NCBI GenBank assembly: GCA_016223135.1
Contig: JACRPQ010000004.1
Location: forward strand, 558,001 to 622,000
From: Chloroflexota bacterium
GTDB lineage: Bacteria; Chloroflexota; Anaerolineae; Anaerolineales; Villigracilaceae
Direction of reading: 5' to 3'
Length of the DNA stretch: 64,000 bases
Position 1 is the first letter of the stretch; each line of letters begins with the position of its first letter. This document shows, piece by piece, positions 1-7,839 of this stretch. The notes beneath the pieces are model-generated. The model saw only the letters and a program-made list of their open reading frames with translations. It was not told the DNA's origin and ran no database searches. Both the position numbers and the translations under genes were made by a program.

Positions 1-32
1 CTGCATCCATCTTCTTCTCCTTCCTATCTACT

Positions 33-101
33 CAATCATCAATCTGCAATCATCAATCTGCAATCATCAATCTGCAATCATCAATCTGCAATCATCAATC
101 T
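33..101. repeat. 14-bp direct tandem repeat
   Basis: About five head-to-tail copies of a 14-bp unit (CAATCATCAATCTG) end at the 3' end of cas6 on the minus strand. There are no unique spacers, so this is not a CRISPR array. The unit is made of the same GATT-rich heptamers that fill other gaps in this locus. Confidence 0.85.
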
Positions 102-944
102 CACCTGCCCCAACCCTTGCGTCGTCCCCGCGCCAATGCCGGAAAAGAACGCAAACGCCGCCAGCGCGTGAATCTGCCCCATCCAAAAGCGGTCAAAATT
201 GGTCGTCGTGAACGTAATCTGACCCACCGCGCCAATGCGCAGTCCGCCATCCTTGAGCGGCACGGAGCGGCTTTCCAGGTCGAAGCGGCTCACCGCCAAA
301 CACTCCTCCGCATAGCGGCGCAATTCGGGCATCAACGCCAGCGGCGCAAACGCATTCCACTTCTCGATGAGACTATTGAAGACCAGCGAGGCAGTCGGCA
401 AAGGATGAGAAAGACCGCCGCTTTTGAAGACAACCGGACTGGTGAACTGGAACGACACCCGGCGCGGAATCTCCACCCCCGGCAGGAATCGGCTTCCCAG
501 CGCGGCGTACGCATCCTGCCCCGCCCAAGCCTGCGTGCCTGAACAATCAGCCGCTGCCACGCTGAAAGGGACGTGGTCCAACTCCAGCGTACTGCCCGCT
601 GCGGTCTGGCAAAACGCCAGCAAGAGCGCGGTCAGATCCGCCGAGAGCGAAGTCCAGCGTAAGGTATAGGTCTCGCCGGGCAAAGGCGCGCCCGTCTGAC
701 GGTCAAACTTCCCCATCAGCGTCGAGACGGTGTAGGGGCGGAGGGAATTGTGGATTGCTGATTGCTGATTGGAGATTGTAGATTGGGGCGAAGCGTGCAG
801 CCGTTCCGCCAGCGCCGGGTCCGCTTGCCGGACGACATCGAGCAGCGCCGCCTGCGAAGCGCGTCCCCACCAGCGGGGGAAGTCTGTCCGTTGGGCGGGA
901 ATTTCCAACGGTCGAAGCGTGAGAACGAGAGAAAGAAGGTCCAT
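81..944 (-). CDS. cas6: CRISPR-associated endoribonuclease Cas6
   Basis: Likely processes pre-crRNA into unit crRNAs for the type III-A complex. The 287-aa protein has Cas6/RAMP hallmarks: RPYTVSTL near residue 69, a central FTSPVVFK...LPTASLVF block followed by WNAF, and a C-terminal glycine-rich loop (FFSGIGAGTTQGLGQVR) of the kind that binds RNA in RAMP proteins. It is the last gene of the locus, separated from csx15 by a repeat-filled gap. No Shine-Dalgarno is visible before the start because heptamer repeats abut it. Residues about 54-67 (STISNQQSAIHNS) are encoded by the same repeat and look like an in-frame insertion. The catalytic residues cannot be assigned by eye. Confidence 0.88.
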   Translation of the reverse strand: MDLLSLVLTLRPLEIPAQRTDFPRWWGRASQAALLDVVRQADPALAERLHASPQSTISNQQSAIHNSLRPYTVSTLMGKFDRQTGAPLPGETYTLRWTSLSADLTALLLAFCQTAAGSTLELDHVPFSVAAADCSGTQAWAGQDAYAALGSRFLPGVEIPRRVSFQFTSPVVFKSGGLSHPLPTASLVFNSLIEKWNAFAPLALMPELRRYAEECLAVSRFDLESRSVPLKDGGLRIGAVGQITFTTTNFDRFWMGQIHALAAFAFFSGIGAGTTQGLGQVRLMIAD

Positions 945-1094
945 GATTTAGATTTGCGATTGACGATTGACGATTTGACGATTTGTGATTGCAGATTTGC
1001 GATCGCAGATTTACGATTTCAGATTTGCGATAGCAGATTTACGATTTACGATTTCAGATTTGCGATTTGCGATTGGAAATCCAAAATCCAAAAT
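945..1094. repeat. Degenerate heptamer repeat array between csx15 and cas6
   Basis: This is a run of GATTTGC, GATTGAC, GATTTAC and GATTTCAG-like units with a period of about 7 bp, filling the whole csx15-cas6 gap. It contains no spacer-like unique sequence. Similar arrays lie near 1478-1536, 2375-2413, 7265-7303, 10545-10602, 14283-14353 and 30151-30210. Confidence 0.85.
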
Positions 1095-1478
1095 CTAAAA
1101 TCGAAACTGCCTCGCCTCGTCGCGCACGGCTTGCAGGTTAATCACCTCCGCCACCTCAAAGCGCGGCGGAATAGCGCCCTCCACCGGCTTGAGCCGCAAA
1201 ATGGGGGGGAAGTAGCCCATACGTCCGTGCAATTCAGCCAGCACGAGGGCAGCAATGTAATTGTAGGACGGCAGGTTGACGATGATGGGCGCGGTCTGCC
1301 ACTCTTGGGGCGTGAAGGTCACGGCTTTGAGAATCTCGCGCAATTGGAGCAAAAAGGGCTGCTCGTGGTCGAAGTGAATCGGCAGGGCGATGACCTGCTC
1401 CAGCGGGTTTTTGGTGAGGAATTCAATTTGTTCCCGTTGTTCAGGGGTGAGGGGATGGGAGAAGTTCAATAATATCAT
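1095..1478 (-). CDS. csx15: Csx15 family CRISPR-associated protein
   Basis: A 127-aa protein starting MILLNFSHPLT, with a conserved-looking central block (NLPSYNYIAALVLAELHGRMG) and a PPILRLKP stretch. These match my recollection of the Csx15 family, small single-domain proteins found with type III systems. The family is thought to bind or remove cyclic oligoadenylate and so dampen signalling, but I cannot confirm activity from sequence. Its ATG overlaps the stop of the upstream can2-like gene by 4 nt (ATGA), implying translational coupling of a cOA-activated nuclease with a possible off-switch. A compact single Rossmann-like domain would fit its length. Confidence 0.72.
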   Translation of the reverse strand: MILLNFSHPLTPEQREQIEFLTKNPLEQVIALPIHFDHEQPFLLQLREILKAVTFTPQEWQTAPIIVNLPSYNYIAALVLAELHGRMGYFPPILRLKPVEGAIPPRFEVAEVINLQAVRDEARQFRF

Positions 1479-2374
1479 TTGCGATTTCCGATTTGAGGAT
1501 TTTGGATTTGCGATTTTGGATTTGCGCCGAGGGTTTCATCGAGGGCGGCTCGCAAGCGGGCTTGACTGGCGTCATCCAGCCGCCATCTTCCCGGCGCGGC
1601 TTCGCGGATTTGCACCAGCACAACGTGAATGCCGTAGGCTTTTGCCAAGTCTTGCAATTGTTTGCCAGGCAGGGCGGCTACCACCCAAATGCGCCCGGTG
1701 TAGGTCCCCAGGTATTCGCGCCCGGTGATAGTGGTCAGTTGGTCAAGTCCGTCGCGTTTTCGTTTATGTTTGCTCAAACCGCTCTTGGCTTCAATGATGG
1801 CAATCTGATTGCCGCGCTGAACGAGGAAATCAATTTCAAAGGCAGGATATTGCAGGTTATGACGCACTTCGTCCGCTTGTTTGCCAAGAAACATCAACAA
1901 GGCGGTTTCCTGATGATTGGTTAAGGGCGTGGAAGGGACTGGCGGCAAGCCGTGCGCCTGCAAGTAGTCTTCCGGCGAAATCAAACGCGGCAGCACGTCA
2001 ACAGTTTGCGCGATGCTGTTTGCGCTGAAATTCAGGCGGTAGAGTTTTGATTGTTTCTTCTCGCTTTCGAGGTAAACGACCTGCGCCTGATGCGCCTGTG
2101 CAATTTCATACCCAGCCCACGCCATTGGCTTGGTGCCGCCGGTCAGGTTAAAGGTCATGCCGGGGCGGTAAGCGCTCTCAAAAACGGCGCGCAGCGAGTC
2201 GAGATGATAGGGGTCTTTCAGCGGCAGCAATTCCGCATGAGGCAAAAGGGCGCGCAAATATTCAGCCACGCGGCGCGTGCGGTCATTGTGAGCCAGGATG
2301 TGCCGCCGCGGCTTCAGGGCGCGGTCGGTCAGGAGGATGGGGATGGGCTGTTCGCCGATGAGGGAAAGGAGCAT
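1475..2374 (-). CDS. can2: Can2/Card1-like CARF nuclease
   Basis: Predicted cOA-activated nuclease, 299 aa. The N-terminal half is a CARF domain with the NLTGGTKPM motif at residues 76-84, typical of the DUF1887/Can2/Card1 group. The C-terminal half is a PD-(D/E)xK nuclease: E180-x-D182 in FEIDFLV followed by E195-A-K197 in IIEAKSG. Family members bind cyclic tetra-adenylate and then cut nucleic acid, causing abortive defence or dormancy; that is family knowledge. It lies between the TIGR02710 gene and csx15 (4-nt overlap). It is shorter than many Card1 proteins. The last roughly 15 residues (after ETLGANP) are encoded by the local heptamer repeat and look like a tacked-on tail. No clear ribosome-binding site precedes the start. 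Confidence 0.85.
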   Translation of the reverse strand: MLLSLIGEQPIPILLTDRALKPRRHILAHNDRTRRVAEYLRALLPHAELLPLKDPYHLDSLRAVFESAYRPGMTFNLTGGTKPMAWAGYEIAQAHQAQVVYLESEKKQSKLYRLNFSANSIAQTVDVLPRLISPEDYLQAHGLPPVPSTPLTNHQETALLMFLGKQADEVRHNLQYPAFEIDFLVQRGNQIAIIEAKSGLSKHKRKRDGLDQLTTITGREYLGTYTGRIWVVAALPGKQLQDLAKAYGIHVVLVQIREAAPGRWRLDDASQARLRAALDETLGANPKSQIQNPQIGNRK

Positions 2375-2412
2375 GGGAATTCCGATTTGCGATTGGTGAT
2401 TTTAGATTGATG
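2375..2412. repeat. Heptamer repeat between TIGR02710 gene and can2
   Basis: GATTTGC/GATTGGT/GATTTTA units occupy this short gap and run into the last codons of the upstream gene. They leave no recognisable Shine-Dalgarno for can2. Confidence 0.7.
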
Positions 2413-3655
2413 GTTGATAAAGTTTGCCTTGCTTCATCTGCGGGAATTGAGGGCATTCAACTTTTATGTTGAGCGCTGTTAAGCCTATATTCAATAGACG
2501 TAAAGTTCCGTCATGCATTTCATCGTAGATTGCTTTATCACAGGGAGTAACTCCATGTGCCAGAATCGAAGCGTTTCGTTTTTCGAGCAATGCCAGTATT
2601 TTTTTATGCTCCGGTTCAAAGGCTTTGCCCAAGGGGTCTTCCAACTCACTCAGTAGGTCATAATCTTCTTGCAAAGCAAGTTTGATTTTCCCCTGCCGAT
2701 TAGCATATTTTGCACGCACTGCTTCGGGTAACAAATCAGTTTTGAGGTCACTAGAGTTGAGAGAAGGCTCTCGCTGGACCAGCCGAATTTGTGCTAACAT
2801 TTCAAGAGCGCGGTATAGACGGGCAACGGCATCATCATAACGTCCACGCGCGGCGCGGCGTTCTGCATTTCGTATCAGGTCGAAAACGGGTTCGTAGCCT
2901 GTGCCTTTAGATTGCCCCGCCAGAATTTTGAGAAATCTCCACTGCGGCACAATTTCGGATTGATAAGGAGCAAGGATTTGCAAAGCGCGAACGTGGTCGA
3001 AACGGTCCCAGGCATCGAAGCCGCGTGAGAGCGTGACAATGCGCTGAATATCATGTTGCAATTCTGTACTGAGCGGAGCAGCACGCATCAGGTTTTCCAC
3101 CAATTGCCCGGCAGAAGCATAAGCGTATTGATTGAATAGTGTTTCAGATTGTTCCATTTGTTGACGGGCACGCACTTCCCAAGTATTGACCAAACTTGCC
3201 ATTTCTGTGCCGTCTCGTACTTTTTGTAAATCTGTGCGGTTACCCCGTACAATAGAAAGTTCCCAACCCAATTCCAAAGCGACAATTGCTAACGCGGCGG
3301 TCATCGTCTTTGTTCCGCCGGTGTAATCAGCAAGTTTGCGCCATCCCGCGCGCTCGGTGGCGTGTTTATTCAGCCCGGCACGGATTTTCTGATAGCACAG
3401 GTGCAAAGTATCCGGCTCGTCCAACTCGATAAAATCACACTTCTCGCGCGGCAAACCAGTCTGGTCTAGAATATTTGGCAGGATGCTTTTGTCTTCAGCG
3501 GAGCATGGTTTATCTTTGCCATCCACCATTGCCCGACTGCCTCGTGTTCCAGTAGAGACGATGAAAACGACAAAATCGGGGTTGTAATCGCGGATAGCCG
3601 TTACGACCGGCGCGCATGAGCCGCCAACCGTTAGGGCAAGCATCGTAGATGTCAT
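2402..3655 (-). CDS. CARF-HEPN protein of the TIGR02710 family
   Basis: Predicted cOA-responsive ribonuclease, 417 aa from the chosen start. An N-terminal CARF domain carries YTGGTKTM at residues 111-118. The C-terminal half is helical and ends with an R360-x6-H367 HEPN-type motif (RNASILAH), the catalytic signature of Csm6/Csx1-type RNases. The layout matches the TIGR02710 (Cas02710) group better than canonical Csm6. The start at 3655 is chosen because AGGAGG lies just upstream and the ATG overlaps the csm5 stop as ATGA; an in-frame ATG 15 nt upstream is less likely. The activating ligand (cA4 or cA6) cannot be read from sequence. A second effector, can2, follows directly. Confidence 0.85.
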   Translation of the reverse strand: MTSTMLALTVGGSCAPVVTAIRDYNPDFVVFIVSTGTRGSRAMVDGKDKPCSAEDKSILPNILDQTGLPREKCDFIELDEPDTLHLCYQKIRAGLNKHATERAGWRKLADYTGGTKTMTAALAIVALELGWELSIVRGNRTDLQKVRDGTEMASLVNTWEVRARQQMEQSETLFNQYAYASAGQLVENLMRAAPLSTELQHDIQRIVTLSRGFDAWDRFDHVRALQILAPYQSEIVPQWRFLKILAGQSKGTGYEPVFDLIRNAERRAARGRYDDAVARLYRALEMLAQIRLVQREPSLNSSDLKTDLLPEAVRAKYANRQGKIKLALQEDYDLLSELEDPLGKAFEPEHKKILALLEKRNASILAHGVTPCDKAIYDEMHDGTLRLLNIGLTALNIKVECPQFPQMKQGKLYQPSI

Positions 3656-5190
3656 GAAATCCTCCTGCACTCCACTTTCCAGACTTTGCCGACTTGATTT
3701 TTGCCTATCACTTCGCAGACCACAATATCCCCCTCTTTATACCGCTTGCTGGTATCGTTATTCTCCGGCGAGATATGGGCATAGGCAATTGTGTCATCCA
3801 ACCCGGGAATGAATAAATCCAGCGCCCTGCCTTCTTGGTTGAACACTTCGCCTTTGAAACGGTCGCCGATGTTAGGAACATCAGTAAAGGTCGCGATGAG
3901 CGGCTTAGGCTGCGGCTTGGGGGCAGGCTTGGGTGCAGGGGCGGGTGTTTCAGTTTTTATCGCCGTTTCCAAAACCCGCTTTTGCCAATCAGTTTCTACA
4001 AAATCGGCATCTCCTTCCGCCACATTGACCAACACCCATCCAAGCGGATAGCCCAGCGGCGCATCGGTTCCCTTTTGCGGAAGGCGGCGGCTCATCGGGA
4101 ATTCATCGCCGTTTTGGTAATCTCTTGAATGGTGAGTTCCAAGATTGAAACCTTTGATAATTTCCAGCATGAAATAGTCATCTTCGCGCAAACGGCTATC
4201 GAAGGTTTTGCCATCCCAGCCCGTTCCCCAGCCTAATTGCAACAGAAAAGCGGGGTCGTTTTCAGCGACTTGCAGGCTTTGCCAGCGGCGGTAGAGATTG
4301 AGAGCGTTGGAAATCTTGGACGAATTTTTTGCTTGTCTGGTGTAATACTCAATTTCTGTTTCTATTCGCTGACGGGCGTAACGCTGGCATATTTTTACCC
4401 ACTCCATCAGGCGTTTGGGGGCACCGAAGTTTAGTTTTTGCCATTGTGCAGCTTGTTCGCCGACGCCAAAAAGACGCGTGTCAATTTTGAAGGTGATGCC
4501 GTCCAGCGCAAGTCCAGCAGGAAGCGTTTCGATGCTGGAAATTTTATCCGCACGTTCAACACTCCAATTACGATATACCACGACGTTAACTATCTGCATC
4601 TTCCTCGGTTCAACCGGCTGGCTGTCTGAAACATGCAGAGCGCGCATCAAATCGTAGTTTGGACCTTTTCCAGATGGCGCAGAAGGGAAGAAAATATCTT
4701 GCTCGTAACGATTGGCTGCTTTCTTGCGGTCAAACTTATGCTTTTCTCCTTGATGACGTGGGGGTATAGAAACTTTGTCCAGCTCAGGTTGTAAACCCTT
4801 CTGCTCCCACTCCCACCAACCAATTGCCGTGCGAAGCGCGCCTTTCAGGCTGGAACCGGGCAGATAGGGACGGTCGTAAACATCCTTGATAAACTCGCGC
4901 ACGCGCCCATCGGTGGATATGGCTTTGCCAGGGATGTGATAGCGAAAGAGCGGACTGCCGTCTCTGTATTCGCGGTCATCCGTTACCAGGTCGGCGGGTT
5001 TTGGCGCCAATTGTTCAACGACTTTCGGGTCATCAATGTTTTGTGTTTCAAGCAGAGCGTTTTCATCAAATCGCCAGATTTCGCCGTGTCTCTCGGCAAA
5101 GTCGTAGTCTCGCAGCATCTCGCGCCCGTTGCCGATATGCAAGGGCGTAAGGACGGTGATTTTCAAGCGGTAAGTTTTGTAATCGGGCAT
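3652..5190 (-). CDS. csm5: Csm5 RAMP subunit with C-terminal OB/S1-like domain
   Basis: Subunit that caps the crRNA 3' end of the type III-A Csm complex. The N-terminal RAMP domain shows the family signature LTPLHIGNG, and YLPGSSLKGALRTAI lies near residue 115. After the RAMP region a Pro/Lys/Ala-rich linker (PAPAPKPAPKPQPKP, about 415-429) leads to an 82-aa tail reading like an OB-fold: GDRFKGEVF...IAYAHISPE...YKEGDIVVCEVIG. Such a tail is not part of ordinary Csm5 as I know it. The start at 5190 is preferred over the ATG 6 nt upstream because GGAGG sits 8 nt from it but only 2 nt from the first. The gene overlaps the next one by 4 nt. Confidence 0.9.
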   Translation of the reverse strand: MPDYKTYRLKITVLTPLHIGNGREMLRDYDFAERHGEIWRFDENALLETQNIDDPKVVEQLAPKPADLVTDDREYRDGSPLFRYHIPGKAISTDGRVREFIKDVYDRPYLPGSSLKGALRTAIGWWEWEQKGLQPELDKVSIPPRHQGEKHKFDRKKAANRYEQDIFFPSAPSGKGPNYDLMRALHVSDSQPVEPRKMQIVNVVVYRNWSVERADKISSIETLPAGLALDGITFKIDTRLFGVGEQAAQWQKLNFGAPKRLMEWVKICQRYARQRIETEIEYYTRQAKNSSKISNALNLYRRWQSLQVAENDPAFLLQLGWGTGWDGKTFDSRLREDDYFMLEIIKGFNLGTHHSRDYQNGDEFPMSRRLPQKGTDAPLGYPLGWVLVNVAEGDADFVETDWQKRVLETAIKTETPAPAPKPAPKPQPKPLIATFTDVPNIGDRFKGEVFNQEGRALDLFIPGLDDTIAYAHISPENNDTSKRYKEGDIVVCEVIGKNQVGKVWKVECRRIS

Positions 5191-5204
5191 GGTCATAGCC
5201 TCCT

Positions 5205-5317
5205 ATCATTGCGAGGGCTGCTGGTTGAGTAGGACGAAGTCCGTACCGAAACCCAGCCCAAAGCAATCTCCTCGCTGTTGGAGACTGCTTTGCCGCTGGA
5301 GCGGCTCGCAGTGACAT
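5205..5317. repeat. REP-like palindromic repeat between csm4 and csm5
   Basis: The element runs from ATCATTGCGAGGGC to GGCTCGCAGTGACAT, with internal AAAGCAATCTCC and GGAGACTGCTTTG arms, so both ends and middle pair with each other. It is the familiar CATTGCGAGG...CGCAATGAC repeat type found dispersed in many bacterial genomes. Its right end overlaps the csm4 stop codon, so csm4 and csm5 mRNA are joined by a large potential hairpin. Confidence 0.75.
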
Positions 5318-6396
5318 CAATGTTTAGGTTTCCAATCCAGCGTCACCGCAAAGCCGGGACGATAAACAGGGTGCAGGATGGTCTCGCCGCTTTTGGCGTC
5401 ATATTCCGGCTTCACATCCACAGCATCACCTTGCGGGTTGCCGGCAATCAGGCTGGCTTCCGCCACCAGCCAAACCCGCTTGCGGCGTTGGGCGGCGGCG
5501 TTTTCGGGCGTGCGCAGCCAGCCTTCTACCGCTTCCAGTTTGTAAGCGGAATGGGGCAGCAGACTCACTTCGTCCGCTTTAGGATGCCAGCGGCTGAGCA
5601 GGTAGGCGGAGGACTGCGGGGCATTCAACGAGAATTCGCCTTTTTGCTCGAAGGTGAAGTGTCCATATCCTGCCGTGCGCTCGCCGCCCAAGCCAGAATC
5701 GCCTAGAATGGTGAGTAGATTTTCAAACTCAGCTTGCGAAATGGAATTTCGCGCTACACCAAACCACAGCCCGCAGCCCGCGTTGAACAGGACGCGCTCG
5801 GACTGGAACAGGTTGGAAGCGGAGTTGACGCGGTCCACGGTTACGCGCGGAGCGGTTTGGGTCTCATAGACTTTCTTGCGGCGCAGCAGCCACCATTTCT
5901 CTGCGGACAGTTGCCACTCCTTTGGCAAGTCCTTCACTTCTTCCGGCAGCAACCAGAATGTGCCGCCTTGCAGGGCAATGCCGGTTTTGGGATCTTCGTT
6001 TTCGTCTTCAGGGAAAAGAAAGTTATCCAAGTATTGACCGTTTGCCGCTTTGAGCAAGAGTTGCTCGGAAATGTAGCGAATCTTTTTCAGGCGTTTGCCC
6101 GCACTTTCGGTTTTGAGCGTTTCTTCGGTGAACAATTCCCGCAAATCCACCGGTTTGGGGTAAAAGCGTACCCCGCCCGCAAACGGGAAAGCGGATGTGA
6201 CGCGGAGGGCAGGTTCGCCGTTCTCAGGCAACAATTCTTTTACCTCCCTGCCCAAATGCCGCCAAGTATCCAGCAGGGCGGCGAAGAGCGTATCGGACGG
6301 GACGTATTCCAGCGAATCTTCCACGCTCTCCACGCCGCCCGCGCCGATGTGAATGCCGTGCGGGAAGGTGAGATGGCACATCGTCAGTTGGGGCAT
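5317..6396 (-). CDS. csm4: Csm4 RAMP subunit
   Basis: Subunit that sits next to Cas10 and binds the 5' handle of crRNA in type III-A complexes. The 359-aa protein opens with LTFPHGIHIGAG, followed by SDTLFAALLDTW, matching Csm4's 'phgvHiG...sDtLfsal' pattern. A late glycine-rich segment GDSGLGGERTAGYGHF (about residues 232-247) is the RAMP G-loop. AAGGAG lies 5 nt before the ATG. It is flanked by a 27-bp hairpin on the csm3 side and a REP-like element on the csm5 side. Length is slightly above the usual 300 aa. Confidence 0.92.
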   Translation of the reverse strand: MPQLTMCHLTFPHGIHIGAGGVESVEDSLEYVPSDTLFAALLDTWRHLGREVKELLPENGEPALRVTSAFPFAGGVRFYPKPVDLRELFTEETLKTESAGKRLKKIRYISEQLLLKAANGQYLDNFLFPEDENEDPKTGIALQGGTFWLLPEEVKDLPKEWQLSAEKWWLLRRKKVYETQTAPRVTVDRVNSASNLFQSERVLFNAGCGLWFGVARNSISQAEFENLLTILGDSGLGGERTAGYGHFTFEQKGEFSLNAPQSSAYLLSRWHPKADEVSLLPHSAYKLEAVEGWLRTPENAAAQRRKRVWLVAEASLIAGNPQGDAVDVKPEYDAKSGETILHPVYRPGFAVTLDWKPKH

Positions 6397-6410
6397 GGTT
6401 GCTCCTTTGC

Positions 6411-6437
6411 GTAGCGCAAGTCAGAGACTTGCGCTAC
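6411..6437. repeat. Perfect hairpin between csm3 and csm4
   Basis: Two 12-nt arms (GTAGCGCAAGTC and its exact complement) flank a 3-nt loop. The hairpin includes the csm3 stop codon. No U-run follows on the minus strand, so it may stabilise or process mRNA rather than terminate. Related hairpins occur within glyQS (about 15580-15655) and at 57288-57340. Confidence 0.8.
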
Positions 6438-7258
6438 AAAGCGATTTGCTTCTTCAGCCCATCGAAAGCGGCGGCAAACTCTGCCAGGTTTTGGAAGGGT
6501 TGCGGATTGAGCGGTTGGGACGGCTGAGATGGGTCTTTGCGGAAGAAAACCTGAATGTTCGTAAACGCCACCTTGCCGCTGCCGCGCGACCCCAAGCCGC
6601 CGATGTAATCGTCTTCCACCAGTTGCATGGCTTCCAGCAAAACGCCCAGCCGCTCCAAGTCTTTCTGCGCCGAGCAGCCCTCGCCTTCGTACAGGCTGAA
6701 GACCATTTCGGCTTTCTCAAAAACCGCCCCAGCCGGGACGCGCTCCATCTGGCGCGGGTTGGCGGCGCTGGTCACGCGGTCAATCGAGACTTCGGTCTTG
6801 ACTTCGGTATAGGGCAGGTCGGTTTGGGCGTCTTCCAGTTTCTTGGCGCTCTCTTCGCTCAGGAAGGTATCGCGCACAACCAGGCGGGTGGGAGTGGAGA
6901 AGTCGCGTTCGCCCGGCACGCCAAACACTTGGCATACGTCACAATCTTCATATTCTTTGCGACCTTTAGTCTTGAGTTCTTCGCCTTTATACTCAGCGCC
7001 GCATGAGTGGATATAGCCCTGCCCAATGCGTTGATTTTGTTTCAAGCCTTTGTACTTCTCCAGCAAACTGCGCATCTTGCCCTTGAGCGACGAGCCGGGG
7101 ATGTAGGGGCGGTTGGTCAGTTTGTCGCGGATGACGGTTTTGTCCACGCCGCCGATTTCCACCCCGGCATCCGAGCCGCCGATATGCAAACCGGTTCTGG
7201 CTTCGATATCGAAGGTGATGAACACGCGCCCTTTGAGTTGAATTTTGCGTTCAGACAT
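6434..7258 (-). CDS. csm3: Csm3 backbone RAMP subunit, target RNase
   Basis: Forms the helical backbone of the Csm complex and cleaves target RNA at 6-nt intervals. The 274-aa sequence has TGLHIGGSDAG at residues 22-32, then the catalytic aspartate D39 (GGVDKTVIRD), equivalent to D33 of the streptococcal protein, then RPYIPGSSLKGKMRSLLEKY. The C-terminal G-rich loop is GLGSRGSGKVAF. A cysteine group (HSCGAE...DCDVCQVFG) suggests a zinc site, as in other Csm3 proteins. GGAGG precedes the ATG by 6 nt. The key aspartate is present, so target slicing, and the signalling shut-off it causes, should work. Confidence 0.95.
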   Translation of the reverse strand: MSERKIQLKGRVFITFDIEARTGLHIGGSDAGVEIGGVDKTVIRDKLTNRPYIPGSSLKGKMRSLLEKYKGLKQNQRIGQGYIHSCGAEYKGEELKTKGRKEYEDCDVCQVFGVPGERDFSTPTRLVVRDTFLSEESAKKLEDAQTDLPYTEVKTEVSIDRVTSAANPRQMERVPAGAVFEKAEMVFSLYEGEGCSAQKDLERLGVLLEAMQLVEDDYIGGLGSRGSGKVAFTNIQVFFRKDPSQPSQPLNPQPFQNLAEFAAAFDGLKKQIAL

Positions 7259-7264
7259 GGGAAA

Positions 7265-7303
7265 CCTCCATGAGATTGTAGATTGTAGATTGCAGATTGG
7301 CGA
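7265..7303. repeat. Heptamer repeat between csm2 and csm3
   Basis: GATTGTA, GATTGTA, GATTGCA, GATTGGC and GATTAC units fill the gap between the two genes. Confidence 0.7.
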
Positions 7304-7834
7304 TTACTTGCCGCCGTATGCGCGGTGATACGCAAGGATGGCTTCGAAAAACTCCACAAAGTAGCCGAAGCGTTTTTCCTTTTCACTTTTGTCAACACCT
7401 GAAGCAAAAACCTGTTCAAGCGCTGGGACAAGAACTTTTACCAGGTTTTTGATACCAGGTTTTTCTTTTTCTTTGGCAACACGATATTTCATTTTAGGTA
7501 TCAACAAATGTAAACGTCGAAATGCTCGTTCTTTGATTTTTTGGACGGTTTCAGGATTGCCTGTATGTTCAGGAATAGCAATTTGTCCCTGAATTTTTCG
7601 CACTTCTCCAAAAATCGCGCGGATTTGTGATGTGGAAAGTTTGTCAGAATCGCCGCCTTGGACAAGCAATTTGCCTATTCGGTCAGCCTCTTGGACGATT
7701 AATTCTGCATTCCCGTCAACGACTATTTTTTTCAAGGTTTCATCGTTGATGACTGGGGGTTCATTTGATTGGCTAGACTGTCCAGTCGGGCGATTGCCCT
7801 GATATTGTGGTCGTGGTGAAGATTGATAGGACAT
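7304..7834 (-). CDS. csm2: Csm2 small subunit
   Basis: The small all-helical subunit of the type III-A complex, present in several copies along the target RNA. The 176-aa protein has a Gln/Pro/Ser-rich disordered start (about 1-30), then helices with LSTSQIRAIFGEVRKIQ near residue 85 and a terminal RFGYFVEFFEAILAYHRAYGG, both typical of Csm2. Its ATG lies 5 nt after the cas10 stop with a GGAG Shine-Dalgarno inside the cas10 end. The N-terminal extension makes it longer than the usual 120-140 aa. Confidence 0.92.
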   Translation of the reverse strand: MSYQSSPRPQYQGNRPTGQSSQSNEPPVINDETLKKIVVDGNAELIVQEADRIGKLLVQGGDSDKLSTSQIRAIFGEVRKIQGQIAIPEHTGNPETVQKIKERAFRRLHLLIPKMKYRVAKEKEKPGIKNLVKVLVPALEQVFASGVDKSEKEKRFGYFVEFFEAILAYHRAYGGK

Positions 7835-7839
7835 TGTTT

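Noticed and set aside
33-101. Tandem repeat next to cas6 as a CRISPR array
   Set aside because: The 14-bp unit repeats directly without unique spacers and is far shorter than a CRISPR repeat.
2402-3670. Start of the CARF-HEPN gene at 3670
   Set aside because: The ATG at 3655 has AGGAGG at good spacing and forms the ATGA overlap with csm5; the upstream ATG does not.
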